A stretch of 64,000 bases of DNA from Prorocentrum cordatum (taxonomy: Eukaryota; Sar; Dinophyceae; Prorocentrales; Prorocentraceae): positions 75,001-139,000 of the forward strand of contig CAUYUJ010020552.1 of assembly GCA_963575745.1 (NCBI GenBank), written 5' to 3'. Shown piece after piece: positions 10,539 through 21,620 of the stretch. Numbering within the stretch: the stretch's first letter is position 1; every line of letters starts with the position of its first letter. Below the pieces are notes generated by a model, which was not told the origin of the DNA, made no database searches, and worked only from the letters and a program-made list of their open reading frames with translations. Position numbers and translations under genes: made by a program.

Positions 10539-11225
10539 CGTCCTTGGATCGGTCTCGAGCAGTCTCGGGCGCCGAGGTGTCGCCCAACGAGACCATCGTG
10601 GACGCCTCTTGGCCCGTCTGTATGAGAGCCCTCTTGGGGGCGCATCAGGCTGCCTGGGGGCCGTTCATGGGGGGCTTCGTGGGCCGTCTTAGTACACCGG
10701 AACCCCGAAAAGGTGAAGATGCAAACAAACCGTGGAAACACACAAGGAAAACCATTGTTTCTGGCCTCTCGAAGCCTTCTTGGGGGCTGCTCTTCTGGGT
10801 CTCTGGGGGTGGCCCAGCGCCTCCTCACTGCCGCGTGGTCGGTGCCGGGGCCATCTCGGGCGTCCTTAGGATCGCCTGGGGAGCCCACCTTGGACCCCTC
10901 GTAGCCCGTCTGGGAGCCCTCTTGGGGGCGTATGAGGCCGCCTGGCGGCCATCTTGGGGACTTCGTGGGCCATCTCAGCACATCGGAACATCGAAACTGT
11001 GGGGAGGCCATGAAGCATGAAACAACACATGGTAAACCACAATTTCTAACCTCTCGGGGCCTTCGTAGGGGTGCTCTTCTGGGCCTCCAGGGCCGGCTCG
11101 GTGCCTCGTGAATGCCATCTGGTCGGTGCCGAGACCATCTTGGGCGTCCCTGGATCGTTTATGGGCGGTCTCGGACGTCCGGGAGTCGGCAGGGGGAGCC
11201 GTCCTTGGGGCGGGGGCCAGAATGT
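10539..11225 (+). repeat. Degenerate CTTGGG-family repeat
   Basis: Phrases such as CTTGGGGGC, GGGCCGTCTT and CATCGGAACATCGAAA recur every few hundred bases and match the style of the blocks at 23.9, 31, 42.4 and 46-49 kb. ORFs on either strand are translations of this repeat. Confidence 0.75.
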
Positions 11226-11298
11226 ACGACGACGACGACGACATACGAGGTAGGACGTACGTACAAGTGGGGCAGCGGTCTGGAGTCTGGGGGCCGGG

Positions 11299-11299
11299 A

Positions 11300-11354
<55 letters not shown>

Positions 11355-11355
11355 G

Positions 11356-11391
<36 letters not shown>

Positions 11392-11503
11392 TCATACATA
11401 CACCCACAGCTATATATACATATATATATATATATATAAATATATTTATATACATATATATACATATATGTATATATGTATATATATATATATGTATACA
11501 CAC
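11299..11503 (+). repeat. (TC)n followed by (TA)n dinucleotide array
   Basis: TC repeats to about 11371, then TA-rich repeats with interspersed C to 11503. Two long plus-strand ORFs that run through this are low-complexity artefacts. Confidence 0.95.
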
Positions 11504-11575
11504 ATCTCTCCTGATCCTTTTCCGCCGCATCCTTATTCGTCCCACCTCACGCAACTCCACTCCACCTTCATGTGC

Positions 11576-11975
11576 TCTTCCTCCTCCTCCTCCTCCTCCT
11601 CCTCCTCCTCCTCCTCCTCCTCCTCCTACTTCTCCTCCGAACAAACATCGTGCAACCCCTTCCTCAACTCTTCATGCGTGCTATTATTATTCCTCCTTCC
11701 CTCCTCCTTCCTCGTCCTATTCCCCCCCTTGCATCCTCCTTGCCTCCTCCTCCTCCTCCTCCTCCTCCTCCTCCGCCTCCTTGCCACCTCAACTGCTCCT
11801 CCTCCTCCCCCCCATCCTCCTCCTTGCCTCCTCCTTGTCTCCTCCTTGCTCCTCCTTGCCTCCTCCTTTCCCTCCTCCTCCTCTCCTCCTCCTCCTCCTC
11901 CTTTTCCTCCTCCTCCTCCTCCTCCTCCTCCTCTTCGTCCTCCTCCTCCTCCTCCTCCTCCTCCTCCTGTTTACC
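11576..11975 (+). repeat. (TCC)n microsatellite blocks
   Basis: Nearly pure TCC triplets at 11576-11632 and long interrupted TCC-rich tracts at 11745-11975. The minus strand therefore reads as poly-Glu/Arg. Confidence 0.95.
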
Positions 11976-12059
11976 ACCATCAGACACCCCCTTCCTCAAC
12001 TCCCAGCGAGTACTCCTCTCGCTCCTCCTCTTCCTCTCTTCCTCCTTCCCTCGTCCACC

Positions 12060-12260
12060 TCCCTCCTCCCCCGCATCGCCCCTGGCAGGGCGGCGCACGT
12101 GTGGGGGGGGGTGAGCCTTGCGCGCCTCCGCCTCCGGGGAGCGCTCCAGCGCCGCGAAGGCGTCCACCGCGGCCCGGAGGCGGTGGAGCTCCTTCCAGAC
12201 CTGCTCCTGGGACGGTTGCGTGCGAACCCACCAACGGCCACTGTGCAATATCGGACTGCC
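12060..12260 (-). pseudogene. Possible exon remnant with a helical segment
   Basis: One minus-strand frame reads [20 protein letters not shown] then [13 protein letters not shown], an amphipathic helix beside a TCC array. The surrounding 258-aa ORF degenerates into Glu/Arg repeats. No start, domain or splice sites are convincing. It is listed because the helix phrase looks more protein-like than its surroundings. Confidence 0.25.
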
Positions 12261-13467
12261 GCATCCTCCGCGCAACTCGCCCTGACTGATGCTTCGCCCG
12301 CTCTGGCAGCGTCTGTCGTTTCTGTCCGGCGCCTCGGCGCGCCCCCCCCGTCTGCGCCGCAGCCTCCGCCTGGCGCAGCGACGCCCCGCAGTGCGGCGCA
12401 CAGCTGCACCCTCCTCGTCGCGAACTGCGCGGAGGCGCAAACGGTGGAGTGCCGACTATGGGCTGCCATGCCCATAGCCAACACATGTAGGACTGCCCAT
12501 GTCGCGCCACGGCTCGGACGTCCGTTCCCTGTGCATGTTTCGGCTCGGTGCGCGCATGTTCTCGCCAGATGGCCCGACAAGCCTTTTTTCGATGGTCTTC
12601 GCCGAGAAGAAACGCACACGCCCGAACGACGCCACTAATTATCGCAACGCCCGAACGCAACGCACACGCCCGAACGCAACGCACACGCACGGGCAGAAAC
12701 TGGCAACACTCTCTATCACCCTCTTGTCAAATATGGGCCGCGTCTGCATCTCAGGGCGGATGGGGGGCCGGGAAGGGGCATACAACTCCTTGACAAAAAC
12801 CCTGCCCCGACTTGTGGCCGCCGCGATCGCCCCGGCGACCTCCAAAACCGACCCAGCGGTTTGGTCCTCGGGGCCGGACATCACGCAGCGATGGGCAACT
12901 GGCAGATGCAGCTGCAAAGCGGCAGCGGGTAAGAGACGAATGCGAATAATGAGAAGAATTAATCTGTCACCGTGCTACCACGGGGAACGCTTGATCGGGA
13001 AAGAGGCGCCCTTTCCTGGCCACGGCGAAGCCTCGGCCGCGAACCGGTTCACCGACCTGGACCGAAGGAGCGGCCGGAAAACCAGAGCCCATCCTGAACC
13101 CAAAGTGGCTCTGAACCACAGCGAGCCGCGGCCCCGAAAAGGTCGTCGTCGTCGTCGTCGTCGTCGTCACCAGTCCCAAAGCAACAAGAAACGTCACCGA
13201 GGGCCGTACTTTGGAGCCACCACGGCCCCCAAAATAGCTCCCGAATTCCGAAGGAGTTGCGCGGCAATTTATCATTTGTTGAAAGCATGCAGAGCTGGGC
13301 GCGTAGGCCAGCCTACAATGCCTCCTGACGGGCATCCATTTTGAACCAAACATCACCGCGGCCGTCGCCATCATCACCACCAAAACCACAAGAGAACAAA
13401 TGTTACAATCATCGTCGGGCTGAGGGCAGGTCAGCCTGCGTCGCCGCACATCGACTGTTTGCCACAG
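12261..13467. other. Mixed GC-rich sequence, no supported gene
   Basis: Contains a short imperfect repeat of CGCACACGCCCGAACG around 12610-12690 and a (GTC)n run at 13142-13170. ORFs on both strands overlap and none shows a domain. Confidence 0.5.
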
Positions 13468-13962
13468 CCGAGTGCTGCGAGCTCCCAGCAGCATTCGTCG
13501 ACAGCTGTCAAAAACAGAACCGCCGAAATGGTTCTTGAAAGGGCCGCCTGAGATGTTTGTTGAATGGCCGCCGAAAGGGCCGCCGAAATCGTCGCCGAAA
13601 CCGCCGCCGAAATTGCCGCCAACATCGCCGCCGAAATCGCCGCCGAAATTGCCGCCGAACGTGCCGCCGAACTTGCTGCCGAACTTGCCACCGAAATCGC
13701 CGCCGAAATAGGTGCGCACTCCGCCGAAACTCAGCCGCCGAAATTCAGCCGCCCAAGTAGCCGCCGAAAAGCCGCCGAAATTCACGGCGGAAATTTCGGC
13801 GGCAATTTCGGCAGCGATTTTGGCGGCAATTCCGGCGGCCCTTTCGACGGCTCTTTCGGCGGCCCCTTCGGCGGCAATTTCGGCGGCCCTTTCGACGGCT
13901 GCTTCGGCGGCGTTGGTGTTGCCAACTGTCGACAATGGCTGCCGGGAGCTCTCGGCACTCGG
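13468..13962. repeat. ~495-bp fold-back built from GCCGAAA units
   Basis: The left half is dominated by GCCGCCGAAA-type units, the right half by the reverse complement TTTCGGCGGC, with the turn near 13775. The ends also pair: CCGAGTGCTGCGAGCTCCCA at 13468 matches the reverse complement of the sequence ending at 13962 with few mismatches. The long Ala/Glu-rich ORFs here (AAEIAAEIAA-like) are repeat translations. Confidence 0.85.
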
Positions 13963-14550
13963 CGGCCCTCCCGGGCCCTCTAGGGCCCTCGAAGGGCCTC
14001 GCCAGAAAACGTCTGCGAAGTAGCTCAATCCATGCGTGATGTGTACGCGATAGCATGCGCAACGTGCAAAACACATGCCGCGCATTATGCGTCAGCACGC
14101 TCTAAGGTGTGCCGGGAAACCACCGCGCGGCAGGGCGCGCCTGCACACTGGAACCCTCAAAAACATGCAATTTCGTCTGGCATGGATTTCGGCGCGCGCC
14201 CCCTTTCGTCTCCAAAGAAAGAGCCACTACGAGAAACGTCGTAAAAGAAACGTCGTGGTTAAGTCGATCCCCTTCCCTCTTCCCTTCCCTGACGGGGGAT
14301 TGTAGAGGGCTGGGGTACGCGGGAAGCGGGGGGAGGTGGGGGGTCATTGGGGTATGTCCCGCGGGTCAGATTGCAGCTCTTCGCGGGGGCCCGGCGGTCC
14401 TCCCCGCCCCTCCCCCGGGCGGTCCCCCCCGTGGACAAGGGGGACAAAGGGGGCGGTCTCCCTGTCCACAGGGGAACTCACCCCCCCCCGCCTCGGCCCT
14501 GGGCCCCAGGGCGGCCCCGGGGACCCCTCCTAGACGCCCGCCCCCGAGGA
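13963..14550. other. GC-rich spacer, no gene seen
   Basis: Moderately mixed sequence to about 14260, then C/G-rich runs leading to the TCC array. No domain, RNA gene or clear repeat. Confidence 0.5.
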
Positions 14551-14674
14551 GACACTCCTCCTCCTCCTCCTCCTCCTCCTCCTCCTCCTCCTCCTCCTCC
14601 TCCTCCTCCTCCTCCTCCTCCTCCTCCTCCTAATCCTCCTCCTCCTCCTCCTCCTCCTCCTCCTCCTCCTCCTC
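14551..14674 (+). repeat. (TCC)n microsatellite
   Basis: About 40 TCC triplets with two interruptions. Confidence 0.97.
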
Positions 14675-15133
14675 CTAGCGCCAGCTCGGTCCGAGCCCAC
14701 GGCTCACCTCGGAGCCCGCGCCACGGGGCTCTTCGGCCCCGATCCTGCGCGTTTTTGTTTTTTGTTCAGCGGTTCCGTGATGTCGGGCAATGCTGCTGGA
14801 GGCGGGCCGTTGCGCAGCCGGCGCCCCAACCGCTCGGCGGCCGAGCGGCGGGCGCAACATGCCCGCGCACATGGCCGCGCCGCTGTGCACTTCGCCGACG
14901 GCCTCGGCGCCATCGAGGTGCACCGCGGCCAACGGCTGCCGCTCTTCGGGGTGCGCCCTCCTCGACGCGCTGACGGCCATGTCCACAAGCGACGCGGCCG
15001 GCCCGTGGAGGCGTGCGCCAGGTGCTGATGCCGCGCGTGCTAGCCCCGAGGCCGACGCGGAGCCGCCGAGGGCGGGGCAAAGGGGCGAGCATGGCGCGGG
15101 GCCCCTCGGGCAGCAAGGGCTTCCCCTGGCCCC

Positions 15134-15379
15134 ACCGAACTCCTCGAGATCGAAGCCGAGCTCGCGGAGCTCCAGCGCCTCGCCGCCACGGCCGCTGCGG
15201 AGGCGGCGCGGGCTCCCCAGGCCCCCGACGGCCCCGACGACGAGAAGGCGGGAGAGCGTGGAGATGGTGGTGACGTCAGGGGCGTCGGGACGGAGGTTGG
15301 CGGCACGGCGGCGGAGGCGGGGAGGGCCCGCATTCGCGCGACCCCGATTCCGCCCGCGCGACCGAAGCCAACGTGCTAG
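15134..15379 (+). pseudogene. Possible terminal exon encoding a coiled-coil
   Basis: A plus-strand frame with no start of its own reads TELLEIEAELAELQRLAATA, a heptad-like coiled-coil, then an acidic Gly-rich tail, and ends at TAG (15377-15379). The opposite strand is also open, so strand choice rests on the regular heptads. It could be the last exon of an uncharacterised gene or a fragment. No domain is recognised. It lies downstream of a TCC array like the other helix remnants. Confidence 0.3.
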
Positions 15380-15939
15380 CCCTCGCACAAGGCGCGTGCC
15401 GAGGTGCTGCGCAGGCATCGGCCCCTCCGCAAAAGGCGAGCTCCGCGCCGCCGAGTCGGCGCTGGCTGGCGCAAGGCTCCCCATCCCTCGTTGACTTCGG
15501 CCGGGCAGTTCCTCGGCGCGCTGGGTGCTGCTGGACGTGGCGACGGCGCGCACCCCGGCAAGCGGGCTTGGTTGCCGCCCCGCCTCTACTTCCTGGAGTC
15601 GTTCGGCGTGGAGGCCGCGGCCCGGTCCAACGGAGGAGCGCCTCTTCGGAGGGCCAGTCCCGCTGAGAGCTCCTACTGTGGAGCAGGGTGAATACGCTCC
15701 TGCGGGAGGTCAGTACCCGGGCCCCCCCAACGCGCCGCGTGGGGCGCCAGTAAATTGTTCTTGTCGCCGTGCCCTTCGACAAATTGTTGGTGCTGTTCTC
15801 GGGTACGGCCTGCTTTTCGCCCCCCTCGCTGAGGGAGCCGATCCGTCCTTGTGGACGGCTGCAGGCACTGCAGGGGGCAGTTCACGGGCTTGCGCCGCCG
15901 CGCGTGCCGACTCGCCTCTTTTTGGTTGTCTCTTACTAT
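15380..15939. other. GC-rich sequence, no supported gene
   Basis: Overlapping Arg/Ala-rich ORFs on both strands; nothing distinguishes one frame as real. Confidence 0.5.
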
Positions 15940-16155
15940 TGCTTCTTGTCCACCCTTCCCTCTCCTCATCCACCTCTTCCTCATCCACCTCATCCACTCT
16001 CTTCCTTGGTAACCACCTCATCCACCTCATCCTTGGTAACCACCTCACCTCTCATCCACTCTCCTCCTCATCCACCTCATCCACCTCTTCCTCATCCACC
16101 TCTTCCTTGGTTACCACTCCTCATCCACCTCTTCCTCCTCCTCCCCCCTCCCCCC
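15940..16155 (+). repeat. Degenerate CACCTCATC / CCTCTTCCT tandem repeat
   Basis: Short units such as CATCCACCTCATCCAC and TTGGTAACCACC recur over about 200 bp. Confidence 0.85.
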
Positions 16156-16243
16156 TCTAAATCACTTCTCCCTGCCGCGCCCCGAGGCAGGCCCAGAGGG
16201 CGGGGCGGGCGTTTCGCCTGCGACTTCCTCGCCATGTGTGGCT

Positions 16244-16495
16244 CTGGAACTAAAACATGGTCGGCAACAGCTTCACAGATGGAGGGCGGTTGGTCTTCAA
16301 AACGTGGCTCTCGTCGTAGCACCGCGCACACTCGTAGCTAAAACTTTGCAGGAGCTTCACGGATTGAGGGCGGGTCAAAGTTGCAAGAGCTTCACGGATG
16401 GAACGCGGGCCTTGCCAAATGTGTACCTCTCGCCTTAGCGCCATGTACACTCGTATTCACATGTTACAAGAACTTCATCATGGACGGAGAGGGCG
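16244..16495 (+). repeat. Diverged 82-bp tandem repeat, block 1
   Basis: Units carry GCTTCACGGATGGA, a GGCGGGTC-type box and CTCTCGCCTTAGCGCC, matching the better array at 17030-17510. Confidence 0.7.
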
Positions 16496-16509
16496 GGTCG
16501 TTTTCAAAA

Positions 16510-17029
16510 TGTCCTCCTCCTCCTCCTCCTCCTTCTCCTCACTCCTCCGTCCTCCAACTCCTCATTATCCTGATCCTCCTCCTTCCTCTTCCTCCTTTAC
16601 CCCCCTCTTTCCTCATCGTTCCTCCTCCTCCTCCTCCTCCTCCTCCTGCGCCCCCTTCCCCTCCCTCCTGGGGAGGCGGCTCCTGCTCCAGGGTGCTGCT
16701 CGCGGCCACGGGCATGGTCACCGAGAGCGTGTCCGCGCACCTGTTCGCGGTGGCCTGGGCGCGGCGGCGTGCGCCGGAGCCGCAAGGGGGAATCCTCGTT
16801 CCTTCCTCCCTCCCTCTCTCCCTCCCTGCTTCCTCCTGCCTCCCTGCTTCCTCTTGCCTCCCTGCTTCCTCCTGCCTCCTCCCCTCCCTCCACCCTCCTC
16901 CCGCCTCCTCCCTTGTCCTCGCTCCACCCTTCTTCCTCAGAAGTAACTCCTCCCCGTCGAACCCCGACGCCGGTCAGAAGGGCGGGCCGGGCGTCTCGCG
17001 TGAGCCTTCGTCACCATTTACGGTTCTCA
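16510..17029. other. TCC/TCCC-rich sequence with a short unassigned open stretch
   Basis: TCC runs at 16515-16660 and a TCCCTGCTTCC repeat at 16800-16920. Between them 16665-16790 reads RVLLAATGMVTESVSAHLFA in one plus frame, hydrophobic and protein-like, but isolated. Confidence 0.4.
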
Positions 17030-17510
17030 AGCTAACGTGCAGAAGCTTCACAGATAAAGGGAGGGGCGCTTTCAAAATGCGGCTCTCGCCTAAGCGCCGC
17101 GCACATTCGCCTGAAATCGTTGCAATCATTTCACAGATGTAGGGCGGGCCGTTTTCAATATGCGGCTCTCGCCTTAGCGCCGCGCAAAGTCGCCTTAAAT
17201 CAGTGCAAGAGATTCACAAATGGAGAGCGGGTCATTTCCAAAATGCGGCTCTCGCCTTGGCGCCGCGCACATTCGCCTGAAATCATTGCAAGAGATTCAT
17301 AAATGGAGGGCGGTCCATTTTCAAAATGCGGCTCTCGCCTTAGCGCCGCGCACATTCGTCTTAAATCATTCGAAGAGTTTCACGGGTGGATGGCGAGCCG
17401 TGTTCAAAATGCGGCTCTCGCCTTAGCGCCGCGCACATTCGTTTAAAAGCATTGTTGCAAGAGTTTCACGGGTGGAGGGTGGGCCGTTTTCAAAATACCG
17501 ATCTCGCCTC
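17030..17510 (+). repeat. 82-bp tandem repeat, main array
   Basis: About five units spaced roughly 82 bp. Each holds AATGCGGCTCTCGCCTTAGC, then CGCGCACATTCG, a CAAGAG box, TTCACAGATGGA-type sequence and a GGGCGGGCCGTTTTCAAAAT-like box. A reverse-oriented, more diverged relative lies at 58720-59350. Confidence 0.85.
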
Positions 17511-18224
17511 AACTCGTTTCAAGAATCCCTATGGCTAAGACGTCGGAATGTCAGATCCGTTCTGAAATAGTTTCACGGGTGGTCATGGCAAAAACCCAAA
17601 GAATGGCGTTTTGGCACGATGTCGGAATGTTAGGGCGCAACAGTCACGTGAGTCGTGGCATTGAAATCCCAGGAATGGCGTTCTGGTGCGATTCACGCAG
17701 CGTCGAAGTCCCAGGAACGGTGTTCTGGCCCAGTTCAAGTTTTTCAAAAGGCTGTCTTCAAGCGGCGAACTTTGCCTCATGAAAGTGAACCTCTGTAGGG
17801 GCATATGAAGAGGAGAACTTGGAGGGAGGGTTTATTGCAATATCGTTGATGAGTCTTGGGTTTATACTGGTCCTCACTCCGACCTGCCGCTGGAGAGCCA
17901 ATGGTGCCGCTGATTATGGTAGCCCGCGAGCTTGGATATGTAACCGTGGGAGGAAGAGTAGAAGATGCAGTGGCAGGTGAAGTAGAAAATGAAGTGGGAA
18001 ATGAGTTCTGGTGATGAGTAGGAATGCTGATGGCGACTCTCCCAATGCACCTAGAAGTCGAGGATTGCGAGCTACTCGCGGAACGACTTCTAAAATTCCC
18101 AGGCCGAGCCACGCCAGGTCAGACACATGGTAGAAATGGCGGCGGTGGATGAAGAGGGAGGTCAGGCCGAGCTTGCATAGATTCGGATTCGGCTGCAGAG
18201 ATCACGCAGTGTAGCCTAGCCTGT
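17511..18224. other. Diverged repeat, then unassigned sequence
   Basis: 17530-17740 repeats a phrase like GGAATGGCGTTCTGG three times. A related phrase occurs in reverse at 58590-58700. From 17800 to 18224 I see no gene or repeat. Confidence 0.5.
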
Positions 18225-18227
18225 CGG

Positions 18228-18515
18228 GCCTGACCAACCAGAAAGCCTCCATGTCCGCCGTGTGAGGGACCGTCTACAGTAGGAGCTCGACCACAAGAAC
18301 TCCTCCACAAGACACCCAACCCTGACCCCAGGACGCCCATTGGCTTTTGGCGTGGGAACGCCACGCCTTCCACAGCAAATCAAATCATCGAAACCTAAGA
18401 AACCCAGGTCTTCCTGGAGACGAGCAAGGTGCTTCTTGGCATTTGTTTCCACTCTATGTAGGGCCTGACAAACTGGAAAGCCTCCAAGGTCTGCCGTGAG
18501 CGGGGCCGTCTATGT
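18228..18515 (+). repeat. Dispersed repeat D, copy 1, between two short direct repeats
   Basis: 18286-18475 matches 22490-22662 along most of its length (shared phrases: CGACCACGAGAA/CGACCACAAGAA, GGCGTGGGAACG, TTTCCACAGCAA, GAAACCCAAGAAACCCAGG). It is bracketed by a repeated GGGCCTGAC...AAAGCCTCCA...GCCGTGAG...CCGTCTA segment at 18228-18275 and 18462-18515. Confidence 0.7.
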
Positions 18516-18708
18516 ATATGCGCACCCGCCTCCTCCTCCTCCTCCTACGCCTCCTACCCTGCAGAACTGGAACCGCGTGATCACGACGGACTTGGATGTC
18601 GATTCTGTGAGTGAAGCGGCTGGGTTGGCCACGGGCGCGAAGCATCCAGGGCCCGGCGGTGGACCGAGCGCGGCGCTCTGCCACTGAATCCCGCTCCCGC
18701 GCATGAGT

Positions 18709-18805
18709 CCATCATGTCCCTCTACAGGAGGCAAATTCAAAAATTGACAAAACATGACATGGGGACGATGTTTTGACTATTGTGGACAGCTTTGGAACAT
18801 GTTCT
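18709..18805 (-). mobile_element. TIR element family A, partial copy in reverse
   Basis: Matches the reverse complement of the right half of copies at 10088, 10368 and 61891: GTCCCTCTACAGG, TTCAAAAAT, ATGGGGACGATGTTTTGAC. The outer GTCGGGC terminus is missing or too diverged and no target duplication is visible. Confidence 0.6.
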
Positions 18806-18955
18806 GACAATGTTCCCAACCATCCTATGGTGCTGGGCCCTCGTTTGGGAGAGACAGCGCTCCGCGCTCCTTCCTTCCTTCCTTCTGTCCTCCTCCTCCT
18901 TCTCCGCCTCCTCTCGTTCCTCCTTCCATCCTCCATCCTCATCCTTCTCCTCCTA

Positions 18956-18956
18956 C

Positions 18957-19045
<89 letters not shown>

Positions 19046-19124
19046 ATCCTCATCCTCATCCTCATCAGCATCATCAACATCCTCATCATCATCAGCATCA
19101 TCATCATCAGTATCATCATCATGC

Positions 19125-19157
<33 letters not shown>

Positions 19158-19254
19158 CCATCATCACCATCATCATCATCATACTCATCCTCATCTCTAT
19201 CCTCATCCTCATCCTCATCCTCATCCTCATCCTCATCCTCATCCTCATCATCAG

Positions 19255-19327
<73 letters not shown>

Positions 19328-19395
19328 TTCACCATCACCATCATCATCACCACTATCGTCACCAGCATCACCACCATCATCATCATCATCACCTG
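18956..19395 (+). repeat. (ATC)n microsatellite, about 440 bp
   Basis: Near-continuous TCA triplets with periodic CCTCATC interruptions. It reads as poly-Ile, poly-Ser, poly-Met or poly-Asp depending on the frame. Confidence 0.98.
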
Positions 19396-19414
19396 AGTCC
19401 ATGCCAGCAATTTC

Positions 19415-20455
19415 GGAACATCCCTCACACGGTTCGTGGCTCCGTAGGGAGCTCCACCGAAGGCCCCAATGGCAATTTACATGTGTCCCCGCACCCCATG
19501 TCGGCACACCCCTCACACGGTTCGTGGCTCCATAGGGAGCTCCACCGAAGGCCCCAATGGCACAGTTTACATGCTTCGCCGCCACACATTTCGGCACACC
19601 CCTCACACGGCTCGTGGCCTCATAGGGAGCCCCACCGAGTGCCTCAGTGGTACAGTTTACAAGCGTCCCCGCCACCCATTACGGCACACCCCTCAAGCGG
19701 TTCGTGGCCCCATAGGATGCTCCACCGAAGGCCCCAATTGTACAATGTACATGCGTCCCGCCCCCCATTTCGGCACACCACTCACACGGCTCGTGGCGCC
19801 ATAGGGAGCTCCACCAGAGTCCCCAATTGCACAATTTACATGTGTCCCCACCACCCATTTCCGCACACCAATTACACAGCTCGTGCCACATAGGGATCTC
19901 CACCGAAGTCCCCAGTGGCGCAGCTTTCATGCGTCCGCGCCACCCATTTCGGCACACCCCTCACACGGTTCGTGGCCCCATAGGGGGCTCCACCGAAGGC
20001 ACCAGTGGCTCAGTTTTCATGCGTCCCCGCCACCCATTTCGGCACTTCACTCGCACGCTTCGTGGCCCCAAAAGGAGCTCCACCGAAGGCACCAGTGGTG
20101 CAGTTCACATGCGTCTCCACCACCCATTACGGCGCACCCCTCACGCGGCTCGTGGCCGCATAGGGAGCTCCACTGAAGGCCCCAGTGGCACAGTTTTCAT
20201 GCGTCCTCGCCACCCATTTCGGCACACCCCTCACTCGTGACGTGGCCCCGTAGGGAGCTCCACCGAAGGCCCCAATGGTACAATTGACATGCGCTTCCAC
20301 CACCCATTACGGCACACCCCTCACACGGTTCCTGGCCCCATGGGGAGCTCCACTGAAGGCCCCAGTGGCACAGTTTCCATGCGTCCCCGCCACCCATTTC
20401 GGCTCACCCCTCACATCGTTCGTGGCCCCATAGGGAACTCCACCGAAGGCCCCCT
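19415..20455 (+). repeat. 90-bp minisatellite, about 11-12 copies
   Basis: The unit contains CACCCCTCACACGGTTCGTG, GGGAGCTCCACCGAAGGC and CATGCGTCCCCGCCACCCAT, recurring every 90 bp. Because 90 is divisible by 3, ORFs with a 30-residue repeat appear in several frames on both strands, but none stays open across the whole array, so I do not call a protein. Confidence 0.9.
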
Positions 20456-21447
20456 GCCCGCACTGCCCCGCGCTTCGCTCTTGCTGCGGCGCGCTGCCTA
20501 CGAGAGTTAGTCGGAGTTTGCGCGCCCCCCTCCTTCGTCTCACCTCCCCAGCGGTACTCGCAGCTGCATATGGTTCGGTCCTTCGTCAGGCTAATTCTAT
20601 TTCTGATCCAATGTCCGTCTAAGGGGTCGTGTCCTGCGCGACGTCCCCTTCGATCTGGGCGTGCACCGTGCTTCGAGACGGGCAGAATAAAACTCCTCCC
20701 AACTGTCACGAAGCGCAGCCGATCGGGATCTTCGGCACGGTCCGTGGCAACACCCCTGGGCGTCTTCCTCGTGTGCCCCGTCTCCAAGATATCTGCGTGA
20801 TGCGGACGACACGGGACTTTCACGTGTTGCTGGGTCAGGAGTTGCACCGGCTTGCTCGTCGAAGTGGATATCTGGAGTACGCCCCGGCGGTGTGGAAGGA
20901 TGATGAGCTGGTAGAACAGGCCGCTCTTGCTCGTGATGGCTGAAGCGTGTGTAGTCTGCGTTCCGAGCTCCAGGAGCGTCTAACATCGAGGTGTGCCCAA
21001 CAACCACCTGAGAGAAGGACTCCATGTCCTGCTGGACTTTTCACACGAGCACTGCGATCTCCAATGTCATCAGCTGTGCCCCCACCCCAGTGTAACCAAA
21101 TTTACATTTCTCGTTTCTTTCTCGCCCATGCTCCTCGGCATTGGTCTGCTCCACTCTCGCACTGAGTCCAAACGTTTCGTAGGCAAAATGACCATCCTCT
21201 CTGCGGTAAGCTTAGCTGGAAAATCGACTATCATAGCCGCTGTGGAGGTGAGGCTAGCGGGCGAATCAGCCCAGTGCCACGTTGTCGGAGATGGTGACTC
21301 TTCTGAGCTGTTGCCTGTTGCTCCACCACTCGGGGCCAGAGGCTCTCGACCATTTTGCGCGCCTCACCCTGCAATGCCGACGTCCTCCAATAACCGCAGA
21401 CCGTGGCCGGAGACGGCGAGCCCGGCAGAACGAGTCGGGACACCTGG
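20456..21447. other. Unassigned sequence with possible decayed coding on the minus strand
   Basis: Balanced composition. Minus-strand ORFs at 20404-20847 and 20597-21025 look less repetitive than most in the window, but no domain or consistent frame was found. Confidence 0.35.
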
Positions 21448-21620
21448 CTACCTACCAGACCACCCCAACCCAACCCGAAGACCCGAATTTCGCCCGAATT
21501 TCGGGCTGGGGGGGGGTACGGGATTCAGAAATGTTTGTTCAATGTTCCCCGACCCCCCCATCCACTGAAGATGGGAAGCACGGGGCCTTCGGGCTGGGTT
21601 GGGGTGGTTTGGTGGGCGGT
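21448..21620. mobile_element. TIR element family B, copy 1
   Basis: About 173 bp with ~30-bp inverted termini: ACCAGACCACCCCAACCCAA at the left and TTGGGGTGGTTTGGTGGG at the right. The centre has an inner palindrome around CCCGAATTTCGGG and a run of G. A second copy is at 49801-49974. Non-coding. Confidence 0.75.

Noticed and set aside
11108-12638. Long plus-strand ORFs (up to 508 aa) rich in Ser, Leu and Pro
   Set aside because: They run through TC, TA and TCC arrays in several frames at once; composition explains them.
13564-13983. Ala/Glu repeat proteins (AAEIAAEIAA-like)
   Set aside because: Translation of the GCCGAAA fold-back; the opposite strand and other frames are equally open.
18712-19675. 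Poly-Met/Asp/Ile ORFs over 200 aa
   Set aside because: Direct translation of the (ATC)n array in different frames.
19415-20455. CRISPR-like array
   Set aside because: Whole 90-bp units are repeated without unique spacers, in a eukaryotic genome; it is a minisatellite.
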